From Chroococcidiopsis sp. CCMEE 29 (GTDB taxonomy: Bacteria; Cyanobacteriota; Cyanobacteriia; Cyanobacteriales; Chroococcidiopsidaceae), in contig NZ_CP083761.1 in assembly GCF_023558375.1 (NCBI RefSeq), positions 1,663,001 to 1,727,000 of the forward strand: a stretch of 64,000 nucleotides of DNA, given 5' to 3'. Within the stretch, counting starts at the first letter, position 1, and every line of letters begins with the position of its first letter. The notes below the pieces were generated by a model that did no database searches, had not been told where the DNA came from, and worked only from the letters and a program-made list of their open reading frames with translations. The position numbers and the translations under genes are program-made. Below, piece by piece: positions 17,334 to 27,137 of this stretch.

Positions 17334-17361
17334 GAGGGGTGAGGGGCAAGGGACGAGGGGC
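17334..17361 (+). repeat. Heptamer tandem repeat in divergent promoter
   Basis: Four heptamers of the GAGGGGT/GAGGGGC type fill almost half of the 67-base region shared by the response regulator and hisG. The repeat also extends the reading frame of the regulator spuriously. Confidence 0.7.
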
Positions 17362-17395
17362 TAGAATTTGTTTTAGTCTAAACACCTCTATTTTT

Positions 17396-18040
17396 ATGAT
17401 TACTGTTGCATTACCAAAAGGCGCACTCTTAGCTGATAGTATTCGTTTATTGCAAAGCATAGGACTTGATTTCACTGCCTTTCTTGACTCAGCTAACCGT
17501 CAACTCCAGGTTCAAGACCCTAGTGGCACAGCTAAAGCTCTTTTAGTCCGGGCGCAAGATGTCCCAGTTTACGTAGAGTATGGTCAAGCGCAGCTGGGTA
17601 TTGTTGGTTACGATGTGCTGCGGGAGAAAAAGCCTCAAGTGGCTCACTTGGTTGACCTCCGGTTTGGGCTGTGTCGGCTGTCCGTGGCAGTGAAAGCTTC
17701 TAGCCCTTATCGATCGGCTTTGGAACTGCCGCCCCACGGTCGGGTTGCTTCCAAATTTGTCCACTGCGCCCGTGAATATTTCCATAGTTTAGATTTGCCA
17801 GTAGAAATTGTGCCGCTTTATGGTTCGGTGGAACTGGGACCGATTACGGGGATGTCTGAAGCGATCGTTGATTTGGTGTCAACAGGACGGACTCTACAAG
17901 AGAATGGCTTGATTGAGATTGAAACCTTGTTTGAAAGCACGGCGAGACTAATTGCCCATCCTCTGAGTTATCGGCTGAATATGGGTGATTTGCACAACTG
18001 GGTTGAGAAAGTGCGATCGCAAATTCTATCTAGCGTCTAA
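17396..18040 (+). CDS. hisG: ATP phosphoribosyltransferase, short form
   Basis: Starting at ATG 17396 ([19 protein letters not shown]) the protein has 214 residues, typical of the short HisG lacking the regulatory C-terminal domain. It catalyses the first step of histidine synthesis from ATP and [15 protein letters not shown] and the PRPP-binding [18 protein letters not shown] are conserved. Short HisG needs the HisZ subunit for activity in known systems; hisZ is not in this window. An earlier in-frame start would translate the tandem repeat and is unlikely. Confidence 0.92.
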   Translation: MITVALPKGALLADSIRLLQSIGLDFTAFLDSANRQLQVQDPSGTAKALLVRAQDVPVYVEYGQAQLGIVGYDVLREKKPQVAHLVDLRFGLCRLSVAVKASSPYRSALELPPHGRVASKFVHCAREYFHSLDLPVEIVPLYGSVELGPITGMSEAIVDLVSTGRTLQENGLIEIETLFESTARLIAHPLSYRLNMGDLHNWVEKVRSQILSSV

Positions 18041-18092
18041 ATGGCTAACTTTTCTCTTTTCTCCCTCTGCCTCCCCTGCTCCCCCTGCTGTC

Positions 18093-18662
18093 TCAATCAG
18101 TATTCTTTGGGTGGAAAAGGGGTATGTACAAGGTATCATCCGGCTGCCACGCTGACCGTGAGAGGGCGTAGTACACAACATCAAGATTGTAATAGTGTGC
18201 ATCTTTCTCGTATTTCAGCCCAGCTTTCTCCATTACCCGGCGTGAACCTAAATGTTCTGGTACAGTGATAGCGACAATGCGATCCAGCTTTACCGACTCA
18301 AAACCATATCTCAAACTGGCTTTGGTTGCTTCGGTGGCAATTCCTTGATTCCAGTATGATTGGTCGAATCGATAGAGAACTTCGACTTCAGGGCTATTTG
18401 GTAGAAAATTAAGCCCACAGTGTCCGATGAGTTGACTCGTCTGTTTGTCAATCACAGCCCAAACACCAAAACCGTGCTGTTTCCAGTGGTTGATGAAAAA
18501 CTCTAAAATCTCCTGGGTTACTTGTTTGACCTTATTTGTGGGTATTTGTCCTCTTGGTGAGTATTTCATTACTTCTGGATTACTCAAAATCTGAGCATGG
18601 CGATCCAGATCGTCTAGCGTGAAAGGTCTTAGCCGTAGTCGGTTCGTTTCAATCTCTGGCAT
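18093..18662 (-). CDS. GNAT acetyltransferase, RimJ/RimL type
   Basis: A 189-residue acetyltransferase. The N-terminal IETNRLRLRPFTLDD, LIGHCGLNF, QSYWNQGIATEATKA (acetyl-CoA loop) and GSRRVMEKAGLKYE are standard for the group that modifies N-termini or small molecules. The target is unknown. It is convergent with hisG and divergent from the ABC exporter. A CT-rich tandem repeat (18059-18090) separates it from hisG. Confidence 0.85.
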   Translation of the reverse strand: MPEIETNRLRLRPFTLDDLDRHAQILSNPEVMKYSPRGQIPTNKVKQVTQEILEFFINHWKQHGFGVWAVIDKQTSQLIGHCGLNFLPNSPEVEVLYRFDQSYWNQGIATEATKASLRYGFESVKLDRIVAITVPEHLGSRRVMEKAGLKYEKDAHYYNLDVVYYALSRSAWQPDDTLYIPLFHPKNTD

Positions 18663-18751
18663 GGTGACAGGCGATCGCGCTCTTGTTACATTATCGCTAC
18701 ATTTAAAAAGCGTGCCTTTTTTGTTATAGAAATTACTGTTTAGGTTTTAGC

Positions 18752-20575
18752 ATGACAAGCTCACCGCCACTGACGGAGCCTCTGAGAAATCGACGTCCGC
18801 GCCAGAACGACTGGCGTTTATTGCTGCGGTTAGTGCCCTATGGTCGTCGTCATGGTCACCTGCTGGCAGTCTCGATGTTGTTACTCGTGCCAGTCGCACT
18901 AGCTAACGCTCTTCAGCCGCTCCTGATTGGGCAGGCAATTTCACTGATTCGCCAAGAACCAAATACTTATGACTTTCTCCGGAATCTTCCCTTATGGCAG
19001 GGACTACAGATTCTAGAAGGCTTGTTACTGCTAACAGTTGTCATTCGGTTAATATTCACAGGCGTTCAAGGGTATCTGGTGCAGAAAGTAGGGCAACAAA
19101 TCACGGCTGATATTCGCAATGACTTATTCGACCATGTAACCTCCCTCGCAGTACGCTTTTTTGATCGAACACCAGTAGGAAAATTGATCACTCGCCTTAC
19201 CAGTGATGTGGAAGCGCTGGGAGATGTGTTTACCACGGGGGCGATCGGCATTGTCAGCGATCTGTTTTCGATGCTGGTAATTGCAGTTACCATGTTCGCC
19301 TTGCAATGGCAACTCGCTTTGATGCTGGTGTTGATGCTGTTTCCGGTAACAGGTCTGATTATTTACTTTCAACAGCAGTACCGTAAAGCCAATTACAAAG
19401 CCAGGGAAGAACTTTCTGCCTTAAACTCCACCCTGCAAGAAAATATTGTTGGCATTAATGTAGTACAACTATTTCGGCGCGAACAATTCAATGCCCAGCT
19501 GTTTCGCTCCACTAATCAGAAATATATCCGTGAAGTCGATAAAACCATTTTTCACGACTCAGCAGTATCGGCAACACTGGAATGGGTTGCTTTGGTAGCG
19601 ATCGCGGCTGTCTTGTGGCTAGGCGGGTTATTTATTTTACAGGAGCAACTTGATTTTGGTACCTTGGCTGCCTTCATCCTGTTTGCCCAACGGTTATTCG
19701 ATCCGCTGCGGCAGTTTGCTGAAAAATTCACTGCTATTCAAGCTGGATTTACTGCTGTAGAGCGAGTTAGCGATATTTTGGATGAACCGATCGAAATCCG
19801 CGATAAGAATATCCCTCGCCCCTCGTCTCTCGCCCCTCGCCTCTCTTTAGGAGAAATCCAGTTTGAACACGTCTGGTTTGCCTACAAAGATGATGATTAC
19901 GTAATCAAAGACTTAGATTTCACTATTCGTCCGGGTGAGAAAGTTGCCTTAGTTGGACCTACAGGTGCTGGTAAAAGTTCCATTATTCGTCTGCTGTGCC
20001 GCCTGTATGAACCTAACCGAGGTCGCATTCTGGTAGATGGGGTAGATGTCCGCGACTTGCCTCAGTCAGAATTGCGGCGTCGTATGGCTGTCATTCTTCA
20101 GGAAGGCTTTCTATTTGCTGGGGACGTGAAGAGCAATATCACTCTAGGAGACACTTATTCCTTTGATGAAATCCGTGTGGCTGCTGAGAAGACAAATGTA
20201 GCTCAATTTATTCAACAACTGCCGCAAGGCTACGATACTCAGCTTAGAGAACGAGGAACAAACCTTTCTAGTGGTCAGAAGCAACTGTTGGCATTCGCCC
20301 GTGCTGCTATTCGAGATCCACACATTTTAGTGCTTGATGAAGCAACAGCCAGCCTAGATGTGGGAACAGAAGGTCTGATTCAGGACGCGCTAGACCAGTT
20401 GCTAGTAGGACGCACAGCAATCATTATTGCCCATCGACTCTCGACTATCCGCAATGTGGATCGAATTCTGGTGCTGAAGCGAGGTCAGTTAGTGGAATCA
20501 GGCAGCCATGAGGAGTTACTGACACAAGGGGGGCTGTACGCAAGCTTACATAATTTACAGATGCTGGGGACTTAG
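18752..20575 (+). CDS. ABC exporter, fused permease and ATPase
   Basis: A 607-residue half-transporter of the MsbA/multidrug type. Six membrane helices occupy about 35-320. The ATPase has Walker A GPTGAGKSS at 402-410, Q-loop VILQEGFLF, signature LSSGQKQ, Walker B ILVLDEATASLD and H-loop AHRLS. It should work as a homodimer or with an unlinked partner. Residues 355-365 (PRPSSLAPRLS) come from a spacer-type tandem repeat that has entered the linker between permease and ATPase in frame. The substrate is unknown. Confidence 0.9.
   Translation: MTSSPPLTEPLRNRRPRQNDWRLLLRLVPYGRRHGHLLAVSMLLLVPVALANALQPLLIGQAISLIRQEPNTYDFLRNLPLWQGLQILEGLLLLTVVIRLIFTGVQGYLVQKVGQQITADIRNDLFDHVTSLAVRFFDRTPVGKLITRLTSDVEALGDVFTTGAIGIVSDLFSMLVIAVTMFALQWQLALMLVLMLFPVTGLIIYFQQQYRKANYKAREELSALNSTLQENIVGINVVQLFRREQFNAQLFRSTNQKYIREVDKTIFHDSAVSATLEWVALVAIAAVLWLGGLFILQEQLDFGTLAAFILFAQRLFDPLRQFAEKFTAIQAGFTAVERVSDILDEPIEIRDKNIPRPSSLAPRLSLGEIQFEHVWFAYKDDDYVIKDLDFTIRPGEKVALVGPTGAGKSSIIRLLCRLYEPNRGRILVDGVDVRDLPQSELRRRMAVILQEGFLFAGDVKSNITLGDTYSFDEIRVAAEKTNVAQFIQQLPQGYDTQLRERGTNLSSGQKQLLAFARAAIRDPHILVLDEATASLDVGTEGLIQDALDQLLVGRTAIIIAHRLSTIRNVDRILVLKRGQLVESGSHEELLTQGGLYASLHNLQMLGT
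19813..19846 (+). repeat. Tandem repeat inside ABC exporter gene
   Basis: CCCTCGCCCCTCG-type heptamers, identical in style to those in spacers, lie in frame inside the ABC exporter and encode PRPSSLAPRLS in the permease-ATPase linker. Confidence 0.75.
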
Positions 20576-20607
20576 AGCTTTACCGTTTAATTACTAGACG
20601 CTTGCAA

Positions 20608-20615
20608 AAGATTGT
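20608..20615. repeat. Target-site duplication, left copy
   Basis: AAGATTGT directly precedes the left inverted repeat and is repeated exactly at 21675-21682 after the right one. Eight bases is the length usually produced by IS1595-family insertion. Confidence 0.85.
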
Positions 20616-21674
20616 GGCTCTTTATGGATTCCAGGGATCTAGAGTTTCGGTGGCAGTCAGGAGGGTATAATACCTACTCTGATTAGCTTCGAGAACTGAC
20701 CAATCTGTGACCATCCCTGTGCTGATTAATCTCCAAACCTTGATTGACGAACAAAAGTGCTATGAAACCGTGCGCCAGCTACGATGGTCAGAAGGTGTAA
20801 CTTGTAGCAAATGTAATTCACAGCGTGTGGTCAAACGAGGTTTCGATGAGACTCAGCCTCATCGTCAGCGATACCAGTGTCAGGCGATGCCTTTCCCGAT
20901 TCGACGACTTGAGTGGTACGATTCTGGCTGGTCATCATCAGCCCTTGCAGACCTGGATTCTCTGTCTGTACTTGATGGGCTTAAATCTCTCGACACACCA
21001 AATTGCTCAAGAACTCGACCTGAACAAGGATGACGCGCAGCAGATGACTTGTCAACTGCGAATGGGCATTGTGGAGAAGAAACCCGAAGTCATTTTGAAA
21101 GGAGAAGTGGAATTGGACGAACTCTACTTGATTGCTGGTTTCAAAGGTCAGCCATCCGAAGTGAGAAAAAGGGGCGACTTGGTCGCCCAAGGCGGTTGAA
21201 AGCCAAGCCAGGGCGAGGAACATTGGCACAAGAAAAGCCTCCCATTTTCGGCATGATTCAGCGAGGAGGAGAGGTTGTTGTGCAGATGCTGTCCAACCTT
21301 AAGCAAGCAACTATTGCACCTGTGATTCAGAAGATGGTCTCACCTGGTACGCTCATCTACACCGACGAATACAGCATCTATGCTCGCATAACTGAGTGGG
21401 GATATGGTCACAAGACAGTGAATCATGGACAAGGGGAATATGCTCGGGACGAGGATGGAGACGGGTTTTACGAAGTCCACGTCAATACGATGGAAGGCTT
21501 CTGGTCATTGTTACGTTCTTGGTTGAGACCACACCGAGGGATTTCCCAAGATAAACTGCCGCTCTATTTGGGTTTTTTTGAGTTCGTTCACAATGTCAGA
21601 AAACGGGGTAAAACCCTGTTGTCATCTCTATTAGAGTGCCTTCTTAGCTAGATCCCTGGAATCCATAAAGAGCC
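20616..21674. mobile_element. IS1595-family insertion sequence (ISXO2-like)
   Basis: A 1059-base element bounded by perfect 27-base inverted repeats (20616-20642 and 21648-21674, starting GGCTCTTTATGG) and flanked by an 8-base target duplication. The ends suggest a recent insertion. The transposase inside is broken by two frameshifts, so movement would need a transposase supplied from another copy. It sits between the ABC exporter and phoX. Confidence 0.9.
20707..21651 (+). pseudogene. IS1595 transposase, two frameshifts
   Basis: The N-terminal zinc ribbon CSKCNSQRVVKRG and QRYQC lie in frame 1 (20707 onward). The helical part LAGHHQPLQTWILCLYLMG and the first catalytic region VELDELYLIAGFKG continue in frame 2 (to about 21175). 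The rest, GRPRRLKAKPGRGT, PPIFGMIQRGG, TDEYSIY, NTMEGFWSLLRSWLRPHRG and NVRKRG, returns to frame 1. Shifts are near 20880 and 21175. Catalytic D, D (or N) and E positions are all still present in the DNA. Confidence 0.85.
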
Positions 21675-21682
21675 AAGATTGT
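21675..21682. repeat. Target-site duplication, right copy
   Basis: AAGATTGT, identical to 20608-20615. Confidence 0.85.
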
Positions 21683-21764
21683 TAGTTTATGCGAAAGCCA
21701 GAGGCCAAAATGCGACCTCTGACTCTTGGCTGGTTAATTGCAATTTAGGTATCAATCAACTTAA

Positions 21765-24224
21765 TTAAACAAACCTGCCGCTCGGCTGCTTACGGACAAT
21801 GCCAATTACGGCAGGTTTTGGTGGTCCGCTAGGATTCCCCTCTATGTTACTCGGCCAATTACTACCACGCGGAACAGTACGATTCTGAGTAAAGAGCGTG
21901 CCATCCAGGTTCAGCATCTCAATATCTCGATTAAGGCTTTGCTGGGGATTGAACGGGCACTGTTCACCAGGATGCTGCACCGAAATGATCAGCGTATCCC
22001 CAACGAAAGTTGGTCCCGTCATCTCGCAGCGCACTGGTCCATAAGCAAACGGTATGATTTCTCCTGCATCTGGACCACTGGTGGGAATAAAGAACAGCCA
22101 GTTATTGCCAAAAACCCCAATGAGGTCAGAAGTCTGAACATTTAGGTCACTACTAGTACCTTCCACTACAGAGCCGACCACTGTGTGATTTATGTTCGTT
22201 AGTCTAGCGGCAGCACCAACATTGAAACCATTGTGTGCACTAGTGGACATATCAGTGACACCCCAAATGTTCCCTTGGCTATCGAAGGCTAAGTTGTCCA
22301 CGTTGGCAAAGCCATCACCAATTTCTGCTCCTGCTTCACCACCTTTAACAAATCGCTCCCAGCGGAACGTGTCACCTGTACCATCAGGGCTGTTTTCAAT
22401 AATCTTGAACAGTGACCCCGAAGGCTGTGTGGCGTTGACGGCACTGCTGTACTTGGAAACTACAAAGATGCGTGAATCGGGATAGCCATCACTTCCTGGC
22501 GCACCATCTGTGTAAGAAATGAATACTTCCTTGGTACGTGGATGAACTTCGATATCTTCCGGACGAGCGGTGGGAGTTCCGCCAATTAGATTTGCAGCCA
22601 AGAAGGCATCAACTAGCACAGCACCTTGACTAGTGTAGAAAGCTGAGAGCTTCTTACCTTGGTAATCTGGCAGAGTTGTAGATTCGTTGGCGGTTGTGAC
22701 GTTGAAGGCACCACCATCTGTAGTTTGACCTGCAATACCATTACGTCTCGGTAGACGGTTAAGACCATTATTGGTGGCTCTACCCAATGCTGCAATTTCG
22801 ACTGAGGCTAGAACCGATGGTGGAGTTGGATTGGTGTCGGCATCTAGATAAAGAGGAATCCACTGACCAGTACCGTCAGCATTGTAGCGGGCAACGTATA
22901 GAGTACCTTCCTCGAATAAAGCACTATTTTCATTGCTAGTGGGGGAATTGACTATGCCTTTACTGACAAATTTCCAGGTATGTCCCCCACGTCGGTCATC
23001 ACCCATATAGGTAACTAATCGTTTCCCCGCCTCTACACGTAGGGCAATGTTTTCCCACCGGAAGCGACCCAAGGCTGTATGCTTGCGCGGGCGGAAATTG
23101 GGATCGGCTGGAGCGATTTCTGTAATCCACCCGTATTTTTCCCCAACCTGTCCAAACTCAGCTCCAGTGGTACCGGCAGTGTAACCAGTTTGAGTGCCGT
23201 TGGATCTCACGGCTTCCGTAACCCCAAGAAAGGAGTTCGTACTTGTAGCTGTAGGAGCAGTTGCTTGGAAGTTTTCCTCAGCAGTCAGTATAGTCCCCCA
23301 AGGACTTGTGCCACCAGAACAGTTGTGACCGGTGCCAATAATTCTATTACCTAGTCCATCTGAGTTAACTTGCTCGAAGACATCCCTGGCAGCAGGTCCT
23401 GTACCAATCAGGTAATTTTTGTCTCCTTGCTGGTAGCTCTTGCCACCCCAGGAAGTAACGGATTGATACCCGTCAGATCGCTCGCTGTTAATCCCTAAAC
23501 CTGACAAGGTATGGATGCGTCGATTTTTTGGATCGCTAACAACTTGAAAGCGGCCGCTGCGGTCTTGTCTGGAGATGCGGATAATTGAGCCACCCATGTT
23601 ATACAAGAACTCCCCATACAGTTCCCTTCTTTGCTGAGGAGTTAACGAAGCTAGCCTTTGTGCGAGAGTTGGCAAAGCAGGATCGCCAGAGGGCAAGCTC
23701 CCCCCCACTACTTCCTCGTATGCCGTAGGGAATGGTGCTAGATCGTTTGGGGCTTCAGGTGTAAGGAGAGCAAATGGGTAGCTGACGTATTCGTGATTGT
23801 TCCAAAGGTAGCCGTCATTGGGGTTCCTGCCATCAACAGGAATAAAGCCAGTGTAGTCGCTGTTGAAGCCAACATAGTCTTCTTTATTAGAGAAGACGCG
23901 ATCGCCCCAGCGGACAATCACATAACGCTCATATTCCGGTGGAACTACAACATCGTCAAGAACGGTATAGCTAGTTAATCTGGTATCTCCAGATGGATTT
24001 AATGTTTGTCCCTGACCATTTCCTGCCGCCAAAAAGCTTGGCTGCTGTTGGTAAATCGGTAAAGGATGCGGCAAACGCACCGGAGTAAATTTCAGAGGTT
24101 CAATTGCTTTAGCAACGTTAGAATTGCTGCCAAAAAGTTTGTTTTCTAAGGCAGGTGCTAGCACAACAGTCCCAGCACTGGCTCCAAAGAAAACAAGTAG
24201 CTGCCTCCGAGTAAGCTTAGACAT
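21765..24224 (-). CDS. phoX: PhoX-type alkaline phosphatase (DUF839), Tat-exported
   Basis: An 819-residue secreted enzyme. The N-terminus MSKLTRRQLLVFFGASAGTV is a twin-arginine signal with RR followed by a hydrophobic core. Conserved PhoX-like blocks are WNNHEYVSYPF, CSGGTSPWGTILTAEENF, YGWITEIAP, MGDDRRGGHTWKFVS and VDNLAFDSQGNIWGVTD. PhoX enzymes are calcium- and iron-dependent phosphomonoesterases used to recover phosphate. The length is longer than the typical 600-700 residues because of an extra central stretch. The gene stands alone; no phosphate transporter genes are close. The symbol rests on family, not on orthology. Confidence 0.85.
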   Translation of the reverse strand: MSKLTRRQLLVFFGASAGTVVLAPALENKLFGSNSNVAKAIEPLKFTPVRLPHPLPIYQQQPSFLAAGNGQGQTLNPSGDTRLTSYTVLDDVVVPPEYERYVIVRWGDRVFSNKEDYVGFNSDYTGFIPVDGRNPNDGYLWNNHEYVSYPFALLTPEAPNDLAPFPTAYEEVVGGSLPSGDPALPTLAQRLASLTPQQRRELYGEFLYNMGGSIIRISRQDRSGRFQVVSDPKNRRIHTLSGLGINSERSDGYQSVTSWGGKSYQQGDKNYLIGTGPAARDVFEQVNSDGLGNRIIGTGHNCSGGTSPWGTILTAEENFQATAPTATSTNSFLGVTEAVRSNGTQTGYTAGTTGAEFGQVGEKYGWITEIAPADPNFRPRKHTALGRFRWENIALRVEAGKRLVTYMGDDRRGGHTWKFVSKGIVNSPTSNENSALFEEGTLYVARYNADGTGQWIPLYLDADTNPTPPSVLASVEIAALGRATNNGLNRLPRRNGIAGQTTDGGAFNVTTANESTTLPDYQGKKLSAFYTSQGAVLVDAFLAANLIGGTPTARPEDIEVHPRTKEVFISYTDGAPGSDGYPDSRIFVVSKYSSAVNATQPSGSLFKIIENSPDGTGDTFRWERFVKGGEAGAEIGDGFANVDNLAFDSQGNIWGVTDMSTSAHNGFNVGAAARLTNINHTVVGSVVEGTSSDLNVQTSDLIGVFGNNWLFFIPTSGPDAGEIIPFAYGPVRCEMTGPTFVGDTLIISVQHPGEQCPFNPQQSLNRDIEMLNLDGTLFTQNRTVPRGSNWPSNIEGNPSGPPKPAVIGIVRKQPSGRFV

Positions 24225-24940
24225 GAAACTCCTTCTTTTTTCGGAATCGTCAGAATAAACAAGTTCGCAATCGTCTTATCAACAAGGAATAGAGATGAAA
24301 TAAGCGAATTCGACCGCCATCTGCAAAAATTTAATGGCTTTTAGCCAAGTAATGCTAAAGAACAGATTGCACTAACTTTGCTAACTAAACTCTCGTCACC
24401 ACAGCTGATACCCTTGCTTGATTTACTTGCACTTTTATTTAATCTCTTTGCCCCCTTTTGAAGGGGGTTAGAGGAATCAAAAAATGTGCAACCTTAACCA
24501 GAATTTATTTGAGCTTAAAATACGAGTATAGGTTTGCAATGGAGAGCTATAAGATCGGCATTTTTCTCTCTATTCATTGTTGTAAGAACAAATATTTTTG
24601 TTCAGACATAGTTTGTTGCATTAGATACAATACTCCTACAACATTAAGACAAGTTAATCACTGGGTTAATACTGACACAATATTTGTTAATCTCTCAGGA
24701 ATGTACTAGAGCAAAGTCTTTAATTAACTTAAGTAGGAATCCAAAAGCTCAGTAAAATCTTGAATTTTAGAATTAAGAGCAAAAAAGCATTGTGATCAAT
24801 TTTTATCGTTTATTAATCCCTTCTTAACTTAATTTTAAAAGAAATTTATGCATATAAATACTAGACACAAGCAAAGGGAACGTAGTAGAAGTACGCAAGT
24901 AGTAACTTTTAGCTTTTAAGTTTACAAGCGTGAGAAATTT
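24225..24940. other. Divergent regulatory spacer, phoX and PEP-CTERM gene
   Basis: A 716-base AT-rich region with no supported gene. Four TTAA-centred blocks occur at 24644, 24654, 24666 and 24687, loosely like the direct repeats of cyanobacterial Pho boxes, though spaced 10, 12 and 21 bases. Promoters for both flanking genes must lie here. Confidence 0.4.
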
Positions 24941-25774
24941 ATGAAAAATGTAATCAGCATCACAGCTATTGCAGTCTTGGCTGGCTTGGTTCTTCCAACT
25001 ACAGCAGAGGCTTCAATTACTAATGGTGGTTTTGAAGATGATTTTACAGGCTGGGAAGCAATCGGAGACTATAGAGTAGAGAACTCAAAATTTGGCAGTG
25101 GTCCCATAGAGAGAACTTCTCAAGCTTTTTTATCAACTGCCTTCAACGAAATTGTTGGTATTGATGAGAATGGATACGAAATTATAGGTGGAAATGCAGC
25201 TCCCGTCACTTTCATCTCTGGATTTGCTGAAGATTACAGTTTAGAGGGATTTTTTAGCTCATCAACATTCTTTGGGGATGATTTGTTGGGTGGTCTTGCT
25301 ACGGCTGAACCAATTGAAGGTTCTGCTATTAAACAGAACTTTACTGCATCTGCTGGAGAGACTTTATCTTTCTCCTGGAACTTCCTCACAAATGAATCAA
25401 CCAGTCAAGCTGCTGTTGATGATTTCACCTATCCAGACTTTAATGATTTTGCTTTTGCACTAATTCAATCTGGCTCTAGTATTGAATGGTTCCGTTTAGC
25501 TGATACAATAGAAGACTTCAACAACTCTTCTACATCTTTTGCTGACGAGACAGGATTTCGTACTTTTTCCTACACAGTTCCGACCACAGACAAATACACC
25601 TTAGGAATTGGTGTTGTTGATGTAGGCGATTCAACACGGGTTTCAGGGCTACTAGTTGATAAGGTTGAAGCTGTTCCTGAACCAAACTCAACCTTAGGGA
25701 CACTGGCTATGCTGTTTTTGGGAGCTAGTTGGACAGTTGCAGTACAAAAGCGCAAGCAGCAAAAAAGTCATTAG
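24941..25774 (+). CDS. PEP-CTERM sorted exported protein
   Basis: A 277-residue secreted protein. An N-terminal signal peptide ends near TTAEA. The C-terminus carries VPEPNSTLG, one hydrophobic helix and the basic tail KRKQQKSH, the sorting signal cut by exosortase. The body is acidic and rich in beta-strand sequence, with NGGFEDDFTGWEAIGDY at its start, a pattern found in carbohydrate-binding-like domains of such proteins. Function unknown; probably an envelope or exopolysaccharide-associated protein. The exosortase gene is not in the window. Confidence 0.85.
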   Translation: MKNVISITAIAVLAGLVLPTTAEASITNGGFEDDFTGWEAIGDYRVENSKFGSGPIERTSQAFLSTAFNEIVGIDENGYEIIGGNAAPVTFISGFAEDYSLEGFFSSSTFFGDDLLGGLATAEPIEGSAIKQNFTASAGETLSFSWNFLTNESTSQAAVDDFTYPDFNDFAFALIQSGSSIEWFRLADTIEDFNNSSTSFADETGFRTFSYTVPTTDKYTLGIGVVDVGDSTRVSGLLVDKVEAVPEPNSTLGTLAMLFLGASWTVAVQKRKQQKSH

Positions 25775-25990
25775 ATTTTTAAACTAGGGACTTTGATCAA
25801 CAACTAAGTGCTTCAAATTTTATTAATGCCGAAATGCAAAACCTGCATTTCGGTTTAGTTCTATTTAAATTGTTGCCGCTGTTGGCGCAGAGGGTTTGGC
25901 GAGCCGCTGGTGTCGTACAGTGCTGTACTTTTATATATAAAGCTTCTATTCAAAAACTCTAAACGCAGTGCCAACCACATTGACTTACCG

Positions 25991-27097
25991 ATGACTCATT
26001 CCCCTTCACCCATAACACAAAACCCCGGCACCACTGCTGCCACCTCAGAATCATTGCCTAATTGGGATGCTGCTGCATTGTTACAACAATTGCTAGACCG
26101 TCAATCCCTGTCCCGCAACCAAGCAGCACAGCTGATGCAGGGATGGTTGAATGAGACAATTCCGCCAGTAATATCAGGCGCAATTTTAGCTGCAATTCAG
26201 GCTAAAGGCGTATCAGCAGAGGAATTGGCTGGTATGGCTCAAGTATTGCAAGCTCAATCATTACCTCTCACCCCTCGCCCATTATCCCTCGCCCCTCCTG
26301 TTATTGATACCTGTGGCACAGGTGGAGATGGAGCCTCAACGTTTAATATCTCTACTGCGGTTGCCTTCGTTGCAGCAGCAGCAGGTGTACCGGTTGCGAA
26401 ACACGGTAATCGTTCTGCCTCCAGTCGGGTTGGTTCTGCCGATGTATTAGAAGCACTGGAAGTTAACCTGAATGCGATCGCCCAGAAAGTTGAGGCAGCA
26501 CTAGAGGAAGTGGGGATCACCTTTTTATTTGCTCCCTGTTGGCATCCAGCACTCAAAGCTGTTGCGCCAATGCGGCGAACTTTGAAGGTAAGGACTGTGT
26601 TTAACCTACTGGGACCACTCGTAAATCCACTACGTCCCACTGGGCAGGTAATTGGGGTATGTGACCCGACACTACTGAAAACCATTGCCCAAGCCTTGCA
26701 GCAGTTGGGAACACAACAAGCGATCGTCCTGCACGGTCGAGAAAAATTAGACGAGGCTGGGTTAGCTGATTTGACTGATCTAGCAGTGCTGTCTAACGGT
26801 CAGGTACAGTTAACCACTTTGAACCCGCACCAACTGGGCTTGACGCCAGCACCTACGGCGGCGTTGCGAGGCGGTGATGTTCAAGAGAATTCAGAGATTC
26901 TCAAAGCAGTACTTCAAGGTAAGGGAACTCAGGCGCAGCAAGATGTGGTGGCTTTGAATGCTGCGTTGGCACTACAAGTTGGAGGTGCGATCGCGCTGGG
27001 AGACCACACAGGCGGCATTGCCCTTGCTAAAGAAATTATTCAGGGTGGCGCAGCTTGGTCAAAACTGGAGCAATTAGTGCAGTTTTTAGGGACTTAG
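25991..27097 (+). CDS. trpD: Anthranilate phosphoribosyltransferase
   Basis: With the start [10 protein letters not shown] at 25991 the enzyme has 368 residues; an upstream GTG at 25910 would add 27 residues of unlike sequence. It transfers phosphoribose to anthranilate in tryptophan synthesis. The PRPP-binding [36 protein letters not shown] and the [16 protein letters not shown] block are all present. Residues 91-103 ([13 protein letters not shown]) are encoded by spacer-type tandem repeat DNA that sits in the loop before the glycine-rich motif. It is not next to other trp genes. Confidence 0.92.
   Translation: MTHSPSPITQNPGTTAATSESLPNWDAAALLQQLLDRQSLSRNQAAQLMQGWLNETIPPVISGAILAAIQAKGVSAEELAGMAQVLQAQSLPLTPRPLSLAPPVIDTCGTGGDGASTFNISTAVAFVAAAAGVPVAKHGNRSASSRVGSADVLEALEVNLNAIAQKVEAALEEVGITFLFAPCWHPALKAVAPMRRTLKVRTVFNLLGPLVNPLRPTGQVIGVCDPTLLKTIAQALQQLGTQQAIVLHGREKLDEAGLADLTDLAVLSNGQVQLTTLNPHQLGLTPAPTAALRGGDVQENSEILKAVLQGKGTQAQQDVVALNAALALQVGGAIALGDHTGGIALAKEIIQGGAAWSKLEQLVQFLGT
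26261..26299 (+). repeat. Tandem repeat inside trpD
   Basis: CTCACCCCTCGCCC-type units, the same kind as the spacer repeats, encode [13 protein letters not shown] in frame just before the PRPP loop of TrpD. Confidence 0.75.
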
Positions 27098-27137
27098 GGA
27101 TTAGAGCTAAAAATTTATTCATCTTCCCCTGCTCCTA

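Noticed and set aside
17334-17475. Upstream extension of the response regulator
   Set aside because: It would translate the tandem repeat and overlap his[10 protein letters not shown] is the normal receiver start.
24458-24709. 83-codon open frame in the phoX spacer
   Set aside because: AT-rich, no ribosome-binding site, no conserved feature.
25910-25990. GTG start 27 codons upstream of trpD
   Set aside because: The added residues are unlike any TrpD; ATG 25991 fits better.
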